DNA of 64,000 nt from Monarcha castaneiventris obscurior (GCA_026261815.1 JAMPIT010000541.1:1054001-1118000), one strand, 5' to 3'; counted from the first letter of the stretch, positions 14,001-29,000 are shown. Numbers and translations are program-made. The notes: generated by a model from the sequence alone, not told the origin.

Positions 14001-17000
14001 CCAATTATTTTCCAAAAGGCAGCAACCTGTTAGCATCAAACACTACTCAGCACTAAATCTGGAAGTGCTTTCTTTATAATTTCAGTACCTGATGGCACAG
14101 GAGATCCTTGGCATTTGGTTAAGAAAGATAAACTTGGACAGGCATTGTTCTAAAGCTGTTAACACCATGACTGAGGCAACATCCACCATAAATTATTTAT
14201 AGGCAGAACTTACTATAGTGCTTCTCGTTTTACTGTCGAAGAAGGAATCTTTGTCAGACAAATCAAATCTGTTAAAAGATTAGAAGGAAGCCCATTAGGT
14301 CAGAAAAAAAAAAAGAGTCAGTAATTTCCTGTTCTTGTTGACCCCTTCAATATTTTAATTTCTCCAGGGGATGTCTCAGAGCTCACATTAAAGAACAGTT
14401 TGTAGAAACCCTGTTAGAAAGCAAGTCCAACCCACAGTTTAAAGAGGCTGCTTATACATTTCACTGGTTTTATATCTTTATAGGCTTTTCAGCACAAAAG
14501 AGAATGTTGGTGCTCATTTAAGTTGAATCCCTGACCACTGCTGGCCTTGAATTTCCCCTCACAATCTTCAAGTTTCCCTGTAAGGCTGCAGTTTCCTCCC
14601 TTATTCAGCAGAGACACAGGCGGTCTCACTGGAAAAGCCACCTGCAAACAGGGTGAAGCCCATCCACGTCTACACTCAGGAGCATCTTCTGGACCTTCTC
14701 TGAGCCTCCAGGAACACCCCACACTCAGCAAACACACAAACACGTTTCCTGCAAGCCCAAGGGCAGGCCAAGATGTCACACACATTGACTGGCACAACCC
14801 CACCAGTGCTCTGCATCTCTGGGTGAAGCACTAAAATCCCTGTGTGTGCAGGGAAGAGATCCTGCCCTGGGCCTGTTGTTTGTTCCAGCTGGCACATCCA
14901 TTAACACAGCCTTCAAAGTGACTCCTCTGGGATGCTGGCCAGGGAAGAGCAGCAGCAGAGCAATCCAGGGCAGGAGAAGCTTTGGCTGGGCTCTGCCTCA
15001 TGATTTTTTCCCTACACCCACATTTACAGCTATTCTTGCTGATCTGGGATCGATGGCAAAGCCACCCCTGACTTCAGAGCACTTCAAAGGCAAGGCCTGG
15101 TTGGCACTACCTGTGTCAGCTGCCCACACCAGATAAATGAAATTATTCTGAAATTTATCAACCCACATCTCTGGCTGCAAGTTTTACCAAGCACTTTATT
15201 TAATGTGGAGAAGAGACTATTATAAACCACATCATCAATCCCCTTTTGGCAGCCTGACAGATGAAGTGTCCCGTTATACAGATGTTCATTATGTGCCACA
15301 ACAGCAGCTACAACACACAGAGATTCCTCTACAAAGACTAATTCCTTAACAGCGAGCCAAAAAATCCCCCCAAAAGTACATTTACTGCAAAATGGAAATA
15401 TTCTTTGCAGCAATGCCCACACCAAAGTGTTGGTGTTCATGTTCCCTTTCACCCCCTGGTGCCTCAGCTCCTGTCAGGGAGGCTGGAACCTGTGGACATG
15501 GATATTTAGGGAAATTCACTTACAAGTGCTGCTTCTCTCTGGAGAAGGGGTAGGAGAGGCGCTTCACTGTCTGAGGTTTGTGTTCTGCCACTTTTGGCTG
15601 GATGGGCTCCGTTATTTTTTGAATTACAGAATTAATCTTTTTCAGGAGACCGTGGGTCTGGTTGATCTGATACATCTGAGGGGGCAAAGAGAGAAAAAAA
15701 CCCCGAAAACCAAGTAAAACTTTACTGCTTTTTGATTATCCATAGGTCAGAGTGAACTGCAAGGAATAAACTAGAAATTAGATAAATATATCACAATAAT
15801 CTGCCAAGGAATTTACATTCTTGAAATCATCCAGAAAGACAGGGATGGGAAAGTCAAACCAAGGGTTAGGGAACTACAGCATCACAACAGACTTTTTTAT
15901 CTAATTGTGTTTCTGATTAAAATCCCTGGTAAGTGAGGCAATAATGGGGATTAATATGAAATCCAAACCAAAAGTGTGGTTTTAGTGTTGTAATAAATGA
16001 TGCTGGGCTTGGAGACTGTCTCTTGCTCCATTATGGACTTCCCTGTGCAGTCTGGGACCTGCACTTAGTCCATGTTTAAATATTAATCCATCTCTGAGCT
16101 GTGCTCACTGAGCAGGTAGCTATCTATCTATCTATCACGGGTGATTTAGAATTGATGAAAATACACTGTCATTCCTTTAATGATATTTCAAATATTCTGA
16201 AAGGTAATTTATTTTGTGGTAGAGTGGCCCCAGTTCCTGCAAGTGTGACTGACTGTGTATAGGAATAGTCACTAAACCCAGTGAGACAAATTCTTATCCT
16301 TGTGTTCATTTTTAGCAGTCTTCAGGTGAGAAAAAGGTGTCCAAAGTGCACACAGAAATGTCACCATCAGTTGTAACCTCTTCTTTTAAAACACACTGAG
16401 GATGAAATCACCCTCATCATGTACAGACAGTGGTAGCAGCCAGAAATTCTTTATTTCCATTCCTCCTTTCACTGTTTCTCTCTGCTGCCCCAAGCAAGTA
16501 TGTTTGTGACTTTCATTTTTGGTGCACATTAGTTAACTGTTTTTAAAGTGCTCGTGGAAAGAGAAGTCTGCATTTGCAAGGTGCTCTGAGAGGAACAAAT
16601 GTTTAAACTATGCCTTCATGAGGAAAACAAGAAAACCAGGACTCACCTTTTTTGTGGGCATCTTGAGCTTAAGGAATTCTGCCTCTCGACACAATACATT
16701 CCACGGTGCATGTATTTTTACAAATCCAATCCCATGGATTTTAGTCTTAAAAGAAAAAAAAAAGAAAGCAAGGGAAAGTGTTACTGATGAGAGGAAAATT
16801 GAATATATTACCCCTTGTGATTCATACATATTTAAGGAACAAACAGTGCATCATGGCCAACATGATAAATTTCATTTGTTTGAGAGAGTTGGTTTCTAAC
16901 AACAGGACAATCACTGAACACCTCACTGTGCTGAGCTGCTATAGAACGTGACTCAAAAAACGTTATTGTCTCTCAGAGCAATTACCACAAGGTTAAACAG

Positions 17001-20000
17001 ATAAAAAGAGTTTGGGAAATAAAAGCTGATGACTGTGGACACAAATACAGGCTGAGCCAGTTAAATCTGAAGCAGAGGCATCCAGCCAAAACGGTGTGAT
17101 TTGGTGAGTGTGTTGTAATTGCTGAGAGAGCTGCTCACACCTCAGAGCAGCAGCTTCAGAATCAAATGTGAGTATCTCCATTAAAACATTGTAATTAGGA
17201 AAACTGGCAAGAAGAACTCCACAAAACAAAGGAAAAGGAGGATAGAAGTTAATGGCAACGTTAGTGGTTTGCCTGCAGCCCAGTAATTCTCGGAGCTGCG
17301 TTCTAGAGGGCCGGACGTGGATGTTTGCTCCTGGCAATCCCACATACGCCCATGTTTGCTCCTCCTGGAGCAACTGTTCCAAAGGCACTGGACAAACAAT
17401 ATCCAACCAGGAGGCATTCAGCAAACAGAAGAGAAATGAACTTTAATGAATCTTTCTAATCTTGCTGCTGCACCAGCTCAGCTATCATAATAACTAGCTT
17501 TCACACAGCTGTATCCTCACTGGGTACTCAGAGGACTGTGGAACGGTTTGGGTTGGAAGGGAGCTTGGGGATCATCCAGTTCCAACACTCCTGCCATGGA
17601 CAGGCCAGGCTGCCCCAAGCCCTGTCCAACCTGGCCTTGTTTTAATCAATTATTTGTGGACATCGAGCCGCTGACCACAACCCTTTGTGTGTGACCATCC
17701 AGCCATTCCACTGAAGAGAGCTTAAGTGATTTATTAAACACCATCTGTTTAAGAAACCTTTGCTCTTTTGGAATCAGTGAGGTCTCCAATGCAGCTTTGT
17801 GGCTTTTCAGGCCCAGCTGACTGCAGATCTTTCCCCCTACATGGATGTGCTGGATGTGGAAGCTGATATAAACCCCTGAGTCTTGCTTTCATCTCCAGAC
17901 GTTCCTCATGTGGTTTGGTGTCTTGCACTGAAAGGACAGGGTTCCCTCTCTTTTACAGTGTCCTGGCTTCACCCCTGAGCCCTTGGGCATCATTCGAAAT
18001 CATATTACATGTCATAGGTGGAACCTCCCATCTGGCAAAGGATTTAAATATCCATGACTTGGCACAGGCCAACTCCCAGTTTGCTACAGGAACCTGCAAG
18101 CTGGACAGAAAGCAAGTCTGATTTTCACTGGGAGACAGAGCAGGGAAAGGTTTTGGGGTTTTCTTGCATTGTACCATGTTAAATATACATATATGACATA
18201 TACATAATATATAAAAGATACAAGTGTCTGTAATTTGTGAGTAATAGGTGACAGATTTACTTTTTAGCAGTCTGTTCCCAGGTCGAAATGTCTACCTCAG
18301 CTTTTAGATCCTGTAAATAAAACCAGCATAAATGTTTACCCTCTCTCTCAGGAGTCTGAGGCACATTGGTTGGGTCGGATAATTGTAGCAGCTTTCTTTG
18401 AAATTAATACTGCTGTGTCTATTTCTGCTAATCACACACTGGCAGCACTTCACATACATCATTTTTTACACAGTCTAATGGGCTTTTAATAGAATATCCT
18501 GTTTTCAGGGTGCAGGTGGAAGACGTTACAAGCTGTACTGTTCACGTCTAAGAATGGAAAGAGCAAACTGTAACACAGACCCATGTGTTCCAGCAGGAGC
18601 GTGCACCAGAGCCTCCTGAACAAATTTAATTCTCCTTGAGCCTATATTGAGGAATAAAGATGATGCTGCCTGTATCAGATTTTTATTGTTTTCCTCAGAA
18701 CTGGAATTACCAGGGGATCCAAATCACTGCATACTGTAAACCAACTAAACTGGGATTAGTGTTCAGGGCAATTTAAGCCTCACTTGCAGATAGCATGACA
18801 CAGCTGTGTTGCAATGGTGGATGTGCCACAAATCCTGGCCAAGAAAAGCCAGGAACTTCACCTCAGTGGGGCATTTACAACACCATGGCCCACTCCAGTG
18901 CAGCCAAGTAAACCACTGGGTTAGGGTGGCACTGACTGCCAGAACTGCAATCAAATCCTGCAAGAGCTGAGCTTGTGCAACCTTGATCAGAGCCAGGTTT
19001 GCAGGGACAGCTCAGCACCCCCCAGGACCTGGCCACCAGTCACCCTCTCTATCTTTAACCCTTTTAAATGGATCCTTACATCTTCATCACGTTCCAGCTC
19101 CAGCCCAGCCTCCACGAGGTTCCCTTCATACTCCTCCCTGCGGAACCTCTTGTCGTCCTCGTGGTAATCCATGTGAGGCTCACTCTCCCCCATCTCCAGC
19201 TGCACCCCCTTCCCTGGAAGGGGCTGGTCCTGCTTGGTGCTTCGGACACTGGCATCGTTCTGCTGAGCTCTCCTGGCCAGAGTCTTCCCAGCTGAGGACT
19301 TCTTGTAGTGGTAAACCAGGATGTAGTCCACTTTCCTCTTGCCATCTCTGAAGTAGAGCCCGTATTTGCAGTCAGCATCCGGATTTTTGGATAGGGAATT
19401 TAGTAACTGGAAGCGGGGAATGGGGGCGTGGAGAGAAGGAGAGAGAAGAATAATGAGTGCACACCCCAGCACAAGCAGCAGACAGACCATCCTCTCCTCT
19501 CAAGGCTCCTTTTGCCTGGAGCACACGATGCCCTCTCTCCAGACAGGCAGCAGATGGGAGGAGTCCCCCGTGCTACTTACTCCAAAAATTTTTGCAAGTT
19601 AACACCTTTAATTTTACTGATAGCCAGCTGGGATTTTATTGGCCAGGAATAAATAGATTAAATGACTGGGATTTAATCTAATCAGCAGCACACTGGTTCA
19701 TAAGTCAGCTACTTGGTAGGTTTGGTTTTCTCCTTTGGGGGTTAATCGCCACTAAGATCGTCTGTCCTTTTCCACCCATGACATCTGCAATGTTGCAATT
19801 CTGACAAATAGATTAATATCGTGTGGAAACATTTCTCACTTCTCTTATCTATCATTGCAAGTCCATATCATCTGAGAAAGAGATCATCTTAGATACAGAC
19901 TGAAGGGAGCCAGCTGGTCCTGCGGCACGGCCAAAAACGCAGATGGAAAGTAGCCAGGGAAGTGGGGTCACTGCTTATTGAGTTCACCACTTCTTTTTCC

Positions 20001-23000
20001 CACTTATAAAACCTATGTCACTATGCAATCTGATGGTGGCAATGGCTTTATTCCCAGCCTGAGTTAATGCTGGGTAAGTGTTGCAAGATACATAAAAGGG
20101 AAGACTCCAAACACAATTTCATTTCCAAGCATTTATCTGGAAACTGCACAGGCCAAGTGTAGAAACAAACAAACAAACAAAAAGGTACTAACAATTAATT
20201 TATTTCTACTTTTATAACACTTCTTATGTATAATCCACAATTCTACCCTTGGAGATCCATGTACTATTAAAAAAAAAAAGAAAGAAAAGAAAAAAAGAAG
20301 AAAATTCACTAGTAACTGCCTTTTGTTTTTACAAAAAGTATTCATCACAGGAGTGATTTTTCAGCAACCAGGAAACTTTTCTGACTTTTAAGTTTATAGA
20401 AGAATGTCCATCCTCCATGGAGGCAAAAACACTTGTGCTCCAAAAGAGAGCAATTTGCCATCAGTTGCAAAATGCTAAAAGGTATTTGGGATGTGCACAC
20501 CTGCTTATTTCATATATACAACAGTGAATGTAAGTTATTTTAGATAGCCTTTGCTATCTGCTTCTGTCTCCTTTAGGATCTCACCCCTCTTTCCCATTTA
20601 ACCTAAACCCTTTAAACCAAGTTAATAAATATATAATAAAATAATACAGCATTCGGTGCCACCTTGGAGTTGACTCTTCCCTGTTCCATGAAAACAGGGA
20701 AGGTTATTTAGCCATGCCAAACTCTTCAGGGCACAGGCTGTTCATGTTTGTGTGCTATCTAGATATTCTCATTTAGCTCTTAAGCATAAATTTGACATCA
20801 AAGACCATTGGCAATGATTACTTTCTAATTGCTTTGTGATTAATGGCACGTACCTGTGAATTCAGAACATTTTTTTCAAAGCAAGCTGACAGTCTGCTTG
20901 TGGCAGGCAACTCACTTATGCAAATTTGTACAGAAATAAAATATAAACGAATGGCAACTAACTGGATTTTGTTTAATTTTTCTTTAAGACATGTTGATCT
21001 GACTAATTAATTAAACAGCAGCTTCTGAAAAACTGGGCTGAACCACCACTGTGGCCTCAACAAATTCATTAATATGTGAGAATGGCTATATCCCACTGCA
21101 AACAGGAAGCAGCCAAAAAACTTAGTTCTGTTTTAAAGAAATTAATGGTGAGATTATTTTAAGGATGGGGTATAAATGCTGAAAGGGCCCCCTGCTCTCT
21201 TGCAGTGCTGCTGTGCTTAAATGGAGTTGCATTGACTTAGACCATGTCCCTTCAGCTGTGAATGAGACAGAGGAAAGACATTTCAGTTTCACCACAGCAG
21301 GAGAATTTTAACACCCTGACAGAATCATTCCTCCATGCTCCATCCTAATTTTAAGCACAAGCACAATAAATCACGTTGCTTCTTCTGGTTTTTCCTTCCC
21401 CAGTGAATCTGTTGTATAGGCCATTCCACCTTAATAAACTTGTTTTTATGTTTAAATTTCATAACCAACTCGTAATCACGCCAGGTATTCATGTTACAAA
21501 CTTCCTTTAAAATCTGTGTTAAGGAATTTAACCGAGGAGCAGTAAATGACACTGGAAATCTAATCTCTGTTGTGTGCTGGAGAAGATCAGTTTAATGTTA
21601 CCTACGTTAACAATGGCTTTTGCATGAAATTCTAGGCATTCTCCTCTGTTCTTCTCTGCACTGGCAAGAAGATGTGAAGGCTGGCACAGCCTTGCTGCCA
21701 GATTCCTTACCCTGAGAGGAGTCAGCCCCTTTTTATGCTACAGGTGAGACCAAGTTCCCCTTCTCACACAGCCCAGAACAACCCCCAGCACAGCAGCACA
21801 GACTGTGCCTGGTGGCAATCCTTCCCAGCACCTTGGGAAAATGCAGGGGGAGGATTTCAGAGCATCCTGGGAGCAGCAAGGATGAGAAATAAGCTGAGGG
21901 GGAAGTGCAGAGTGCCTGCTCTGACCCAGCAGGCCCGGGGTCACTCACTGTGCTCTCGTGCTGGTCATAGCCGATGTCCTCGATCGCTCGGATGTTGATG
22001 ATGTGGATGCCCTTCTCCTCAGCAGGTAGACAGGAGTATTTCTTGTTCACTCTCATTCCTGTCTCCTCCGGAGCCTCGCTGAGATCTTCTGGCAGGAAAT
22101 CCACCCCATGAAACTCGCTGTCTGCGTCTGAGAAGAAAGGGAACAATTTTATCGAGACACTTTAATCCCAACACTTGCTCCTCCCAGAGCCACCCAAAAG
22201 CTGAAACGTATCCTGTGCCTGCATTCTCCTGCCAATGAGCCCTTGGGCAGGGCTCCCACCCCTTCTCCCTGCCTCCCTTCTCAGCTTTCCTCAGCCCTCT
22301 TCAGCCCTACCTGGGCCTCCTCCTCCTCCAGAGGAAGAGTGCTCAGTTAACTTTTATCTTGCACTGGTGTCTCAGGATGTTTTCAATGTGGGCTTATGGA
22401 ATGATTGTATTTCTTGGCAAGAGAAGGAAAAAAGCATGGGGGAAAGAGGAAAACTGCTGGTGAGGATAGGTGCCATGGTGCCTTCCCTTTTTCAGGAGGT
22501 GTCTTCTCCTTTAACTTGTTCATGCTGAAGAACTAAGTCAAGGGTTTCCCCTCAAGTACCTACATCCTGCATCTGATTCACTGAACCATTCTTATTTAAG
22601 GAGTCTTGAAAATCTGGGGGTTTCTCCCTGTCAAACTGCTTCTGATGAAGACAGAACTGTTTCCATTTACTGTTTAAGTACACAGATAGGCTAAAGGATT
22701 TAGTATCAAAGTTTCACTACGAACTGAGCGACCAGATAAGTGACAGAATGTAAACTGTTGTTTGCATATGGGCACTTATGCAAGCAATAGGAGGCAAAGC
22801 GTTCCAAGATTTTATTAATTTTGACGTTGAAATAAAATACTGCGGCATTGTACCTTTTTTTTTTTAAACTACACAGGAGCAGGGCTTGCTCGTCCAAAGA
22901 GTAAAGATAAAGCAAGAATTGTAGAGGTTATGGATAATAAATTAGCTTTTCCAAACAACAAAAACCACGAAACCAAGTTCCCTGTCTGGGTCTGGTTGAA

Positions 23001-26000
23001 CTTCAGGGATAATGTCGAGGAAGAGACAAGGAAAATCTCACTCCCCAGCAAGTTTGCAAATGATGTGAAACTGAGGAGCAGGATTGATAAGCTGGAGGGC
23101 AAGGCTGCCACTTCAAGGGGTCGTGACAGGCTGGAAAAATGGAAGCCCAAAAAAGTCCCCCACTTATGCAGGCCAAAGAAAGGAAGGCAAATGATGGGGT
23201 CCCATTCCTGCCTTCACCTACCAGCGGAGTAGGTACAGACACAGCAGGGCCAGGTTTGATGCCTTAGGTTTTAACTTCCATTTTTTTTTTTCTTTGGCAC
23301 CCCAGAAAAAGCTGATGCCTTGAGAGGCCACCTAAAAACAGAGACTGGACAAGAACAAGGGAATAAAGGGAGGTATTTGTTTGAAAGGCCTCCAAAGGTA
23401 CCCCTGGGGAACCAGAGGCCACTGCCAAGATGGACCCCAAGATGGACAATAGGTCACGAGTTCTTCACATTTTTATAGGTTTGGTTCATTTGCATATCAG
23501 GGTTAATTCTCCAATTAAAGCTTCAGTTAATGATGTAATTCCCCTCAGCTTGCCCCCCTTTAGAGGCTTTTGGTTTCCACTTTTTGGGCCTAGGACAGTC
23601 TGGGTGTCCTTGGAGAGCAGGCCTGGAGAGGCTTTGTTATGTCTGCCTGGCATGAGAGAGCAGGAATTAACAGGCCACAGGAAACTTCAGAGTTACACTC
23701 TGGGCAGTGCAGGGTTTGAAAAATATGAAAGTTAAAACCTTAAGGCATCAGATTCTTCTCACAGGTGCATGAGAAAAGGGTGGGGGGCTACAGACACAAG
23801 TTGCAACAAGGGAAATTATGACCAAACATTAAAAAAAAAATCTCAATTCTCTAACAACAAGAGTGATCACACGATGGGGAAGGAAACCAGCAAAGATACA
23901 AATCTCCATCCACCCCTGGAGAAGGTCAGAGCTTGTCCACACCGGGCCTTAGGCGACCTCACCCAATCTGAATGTTGGGAGGGCACTGCAATAATCACTG
24001 CACTTGTGATCAGGCTCTTGGTGGGGACAAGGCAGGAGCCAGCACAGACAGCAAGAACCTGCAGCAGGCAGAGGAGGAAGATGCAAGCAAAGCCTTGGCA
24101 CATCTCCCGAGCTTATCAGACAGGGAAAGGTAAACATTACTGTTATGAAATCCGTGCTTCTGTGGAATTTGCAGTTGTGCCTCTCTGGAACTTGTCGACA
24201 CCACAAGTTTGTGGATGTTCATTTCAGTTCTGGGCAATCTGCTGCCCCAAGCTGCTGTCACAGGAACTCCAGTGCTCATTAACATCAGCACCTCACTGTA
24301 AAAGCTGGGCAGCAATCGCCCTTTCCATATTCATGTGCACAGCATGTAACACCCACACCTTTGCAGATCTGGGCTGCTGCTCTTGGCTTTCCTGTAAAAC
24401 TCTCCAGTAATTCTCCTAGAACAGACACCACCCCTGAGATCTCGGGGCAGCATCACCAAACTCAGCGAGCTGCTTGAACAGCAATTTGTAACACTTAAAG
24501 AAGCTTTTTTGGGGGGTAATACAGAGATGCAGTCAAAACTCTGCTGGCTCCTGGCAGCAGCTGGAATGTTTGTAACAATTCCCTACATATGTATGGTCTC
24601 TTTTTTCCCAACACGGACAGGCACACACGGGCAGGCTCCCTGAACAATGGAAATTGAACCAAGGGTGGTCAACTGCTGAATCCTGTGTACTCTAGCCTTC
24701 TGAGGCTGCAAAATACTCATAAAATAATACAACTTCTGGAACTTCATAAGCTTAACAACCTGCATTTTTATTTGGAAGGAGGCTGGAAATAACTTTGTAG
24801 AAACAGTGGATTAAGTGCTGTAAAAGTCCTCTCTTTTTTCCCCTCTTTTTCACAAGTGTACAAAGTAAAACCCAGTTACTTCAGCATTTTGCAGAGGATA
24901 TAAGCAGAGAAGCACCTTTTACTGCCTGTGAAGCTGAATAATGGACCTGGGAACTGAAAAGTGCTAGTTTAGGAATCACCACTGGCACGGGATAGGCTCC
25001 CAGGAGAAAATCACAAGCTTCATTGAGCCCAGAGGACCTCCCTGTGCCCTGGAGCTGCACTTCCAAGCAGCGTTTGTTAAGTCCCAGCACAGAGCAAGGA
25101 GACCTGCTCAGATGATTCAGCACCATTGTGCAAGCCCAAACAATCCCCCCACCCCCGACACAAGCAGATATTTACATTGGTGTTTACACATCAGTAGCCT
25201 GGCAATATTGGAAAGAACAAGTGCTTCAGGTAGGCAGTGAATCATACAAGTTTGGTTTATTATGACCATACTGGAAAATACGTGAATTGTGAGAGCTTTC
25301 TTGATACCATCTTAATTACACCAAATTTGATTTCTGCACTTAAGGATTTAATACTAAGTAAAGCCATCCAAACCACTTCAGTAATTACAAACACCCAGGG
25401 ATTACAACCAATTCACTTGTGCTGATTTGGCAGAGGTCAAAGCCTTCTGTTGCAGAACACAAAACCCCTTTCTACATGGAGTAGAGCATTTTGAAGAGCT
25501 AAAACCATGAATATTTTATGCTAATCGTATTAAACAAGGACAATAATTTAATCACAAAATAAATTCATGTTCAGAATTATTTATGGCAAGATAGCAGAGG
25601 TAAGGTGAGGAGTGCAAAGAGCAATAATGTCCTAATTCAGCTAGACTGACATCCTAATCTCTTTGCTGGGAGCTGAAAGAGGAGAGCATTGTGAAAACTG
25701 CTGCCTTTGCTGCCTTCTAATGCTGACTAACCCACTCTCTTGTATTTATTAAGCAGAAAACACTACAACAAAGACTTGAAGACGCACTCAATGTGTTTCA
25801 ACACAGCCATAAAACCAATCTGCCCATTCTCCTCTGCATCCACAGCTGATGTTGTTCAAAACCCCACGGATTCTGAGTCAGCAGAATTCTCTAATATTCC
25901 TGGGACACAGAGTCAAACCCATGCTTGAGGCTCTCACTCTGAACAATATGGGAGACAAGACTGAACTAATGAAAAGAAATCCCTCAAACTCGAAACCGCT

Positions 26001-29000
26001 TCCTCCTCTGTTCAAATTTCAGTCGCAGCTATTAAAATTCCCAACCTCATCTTGCAAAAATTAACACTAATTCATTAATGACAGCTTTTCCACCACTGAA
26101 ATTTGGCACACTGTGCTGTAACCTTCCCTCATTCAGACAATGCTTCTTCACTGGATGTTGAAGACCAGGTGAACCAGAACGAAAAACCTGCTGTAGAAAC
26201 CTATGCATTTTCTCCATGACTCAATCAGCCATTAACATTATCGTCATAACCATGCACAGCCACTGAATATTCCCCGGCAAAAAGTGTTTTTATCATTAAA
26301 ATGAATTTAAAAATTGCACTCACACAGTGCAACTCTTAAACACCCTGCACTAGGTCTAAAATGAGCATCATCAAGTCAGCATATCTAAACAAATGAACAA
26401 TTATTTCCCTGCTCGACCTGAAACCAATAATGTCACTGAAACTGCCTTCCCTTGTTTTCTTTTTCTTTTTTCTTGTTTCCTCTCGTTTTCTTTTTTAGGG
26501 AGTATGTTTAACAAAGTGGGAGAACAAAAAAAAGTCACGAAGACCTCTGAGTTAGCTGTCCCAGCTGTTCCCAAAAGGGAAGCAGCAGGAGAGTTACAAA
26601 ACCATGTGATTCGAGGCTTTTAAATGTTCACATCCTTATCTTTATGCTTTATATAAACAATGATAGAATCACGACTGAAAAATTAAGAATCATGCAGGTA
26701 ATGAGGAAGCACATGAAGAAAGTCATGCACAGACACACATTTATATATATATATGCTAAAAGAAACACACACAACCTGTAAATAAAGGTTGATTATTTGT
26801 TTATAATATGCTCTTTCTGCAGAAAAAACGTTGGTGTGTGCAATACGTCGGATAACTTTTGGATTTAAGCTCTTTTCTTGAAGAAAAAGTTTGATAAGAC
26901 ACGGAGATAAAACGCCTTCGGTGGGGTTTTGCTTGCTACATATTGCCCCCTAGCAGCAGCATCCTCCTTCGGCACGTTCTCACCCAGTTCCCCACCTCCC
27001 GTATCTCCCAAATTCCAAGTTAGAGGTTCATCCTTAAGAAGCAAAAAGATCATCCTCACAAGTGACTCGCCTGTCGCTTCCCCTTTTTCTTCCCCCACCT
27101 CCTGATATAGCCCAAGGCTGTCAGATTTGGAGGCCAAACCCCGGGACAAACAGGGCAAGGCGAGTGCGGGGCAGGCTCAGGGTGCCACCCCAGCAGCAGC
27201 AGCAGCCTCATTCCCGACCGGCAGGTCATTCCTGCTGGCCCGAGGAGCCGTGCCCGGGAATGCCAGCGAGGATGCCGGAATGCCAGCGAGGATACCCGCT
27301 GCTGGCAAGGAGGGCAGTTCTTTTTTTGGGATGCTGACACCTGTTTACGAGGCACTGGCCCCGGACCAACAGCCGGGACAGGAGCCCTGGTGCTCTCCAA
27401 GGAACACCCGCACACGTCCTGAACTTTCGTTCTGCCCAAAGTCCTGACACCAGGCGCTGGTTAGAGCCACATCTGGGACCGTTTGATGTAAATCTCCCTC
27501 GCCTCTCCAGCTGTGAGCAGCCAGATGTTGCCTGGAGCTGCGCTGCTTGTGGAGAGGCAGCAGGTTTCACTCTACCACCGACTGGCCTGGCAGGAGAAGG
27601 GCTGCTGGAAAAGGCAGCCCAGCTCCCCAGGGGCAAATTTAACCCCTTTGGGGATGTTGATATCCTCTGTCCATCCTTCCAGGGATGCTGATACGTCCTG
27701 TCCACCCATCTGCAGAAAGGTGACTCCCTGCCTCTTTCATCTTCTCCAACACCATGCTAAGTAGGACACTTTGGAACTCACCCACGTCCTCTGCTTTTCC
27801 ATTTATTTCAAAACTTGTAGCCTAGGTCTGTGCTGGTTATTACCTTAATGAATCAAACATGATGTTATGACCCAATCCATTAAAGAAAAAAAAAAAAAGC
27901 TCAAACAGTGAAATAAATCTTGGATTCCATGGACAGTTTCCTTTGCAGATGAGAAATACTTTCAAAGCAGGATGACCTTGATGTACCTGGTGCTGACAAC
28001 TCACACTGAATGGCAGAGCCCATTCAGACACTCTTGTGTCCAGTGCTTAGGAGTCACACGGGTGGAAAAACTTCAGCTCCTGGCAGGATTATGTGGATGA
28101 TCAGCTGGCTTAGCTCTGTTCCTCACTACTGAGAATGGTGGGGCTCTGCAGTGGGGCTGCAGCTTTCCTGGAAGGCTGTCTACAGCTTTAAAGTTATTGA
28201 TCTATTATTATCATCAACATACTCAAAGCAGGTTAGAAGGACACACACAGCTATGACATCATTTTTTATTTCTGCCCATCTATTTTTGTTTTCAAAGATT
28301 AATTTGCCCTGTTTGCAGGACGCAGCCCTGGGCTTCAACACGTCTGATCTGACACAAGCCTTGTGAAATGTAAAAACAAAGAGCAAGACCACCTAAAACC
28401 TGTAAAGATAATGAACATTTTGACTGAAATGGCATTTTCAACAGCATGTAAAGGACCAGAAAATACAAATTCTACCATAACACTACTGCCTGTTCATTTA
28501 GACCCTGTCAGAGTTCACATTTTATAAAAACACATAAAGCCTCTCCCCATCCCAAGACAAATTTCACTTTTTTCCCCATGACTACCAACAACTATTTAAT
28601 GCTCTATTAAGTAAATCTGTTTTCAGACATATTTCTGATACACCTAAATTAAGCCCTCTTCTTCTGCCAGACACCAGAAGAATATTATTTGCTTCTGTTG
28701 CTATTGCACAAAAATCAGCACTAAAACTCTGCTCAAGGCTTTGGTGAAAACAAAACTAGATTTGGGAGAGCCACTGAATCCATGCTTTGTGAATCCTGTT
28801 AATTATGTTTTGAGGGTTTATGATGCTCATTACTTTTGTGTGGTCCAAGGGAAGGCCACTTTCATCAATGGGAGCAGTAAGATGAAAGGGGGAAAAAAAT
28901 ACTAAAAAAGAGATTATGGTGAGAGAATTGGTATTTATTGGGACAGTGGATACCTAAACTCTCACCAGTCTAGATACAAAAGATACACTTAAAATACAAA

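Noticed and set aside
19407..19490. A hydrophobic leader-like stretch ([16 protein letters not shown]) in frame upstream of exon 3
   Set aside because: It looks like a signal peptide but lies upstream of a good acceptor in intron 2. Exon 2 joins exon 3 in the correct phase and matches ANO1, so it is intronic read-through.
23430..23735. A 101-codon open frame starting MDPKMD that recurs at 29936 and at 62973-63278
   Set aside because: It recurs because it lies inside the three LTR copies, antisense to the LTR. It is a property of the repeat and not a gene family.
23769..24410. A 213-codon open frame on the plus strand beside LTR copy 1
   Set aside because: No recognisable domain, biased composition and no splice or promoter context. 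It could be retroviral internal sequence, but I saw no retroviral motif and no purine tract next to the LTR that would support this.
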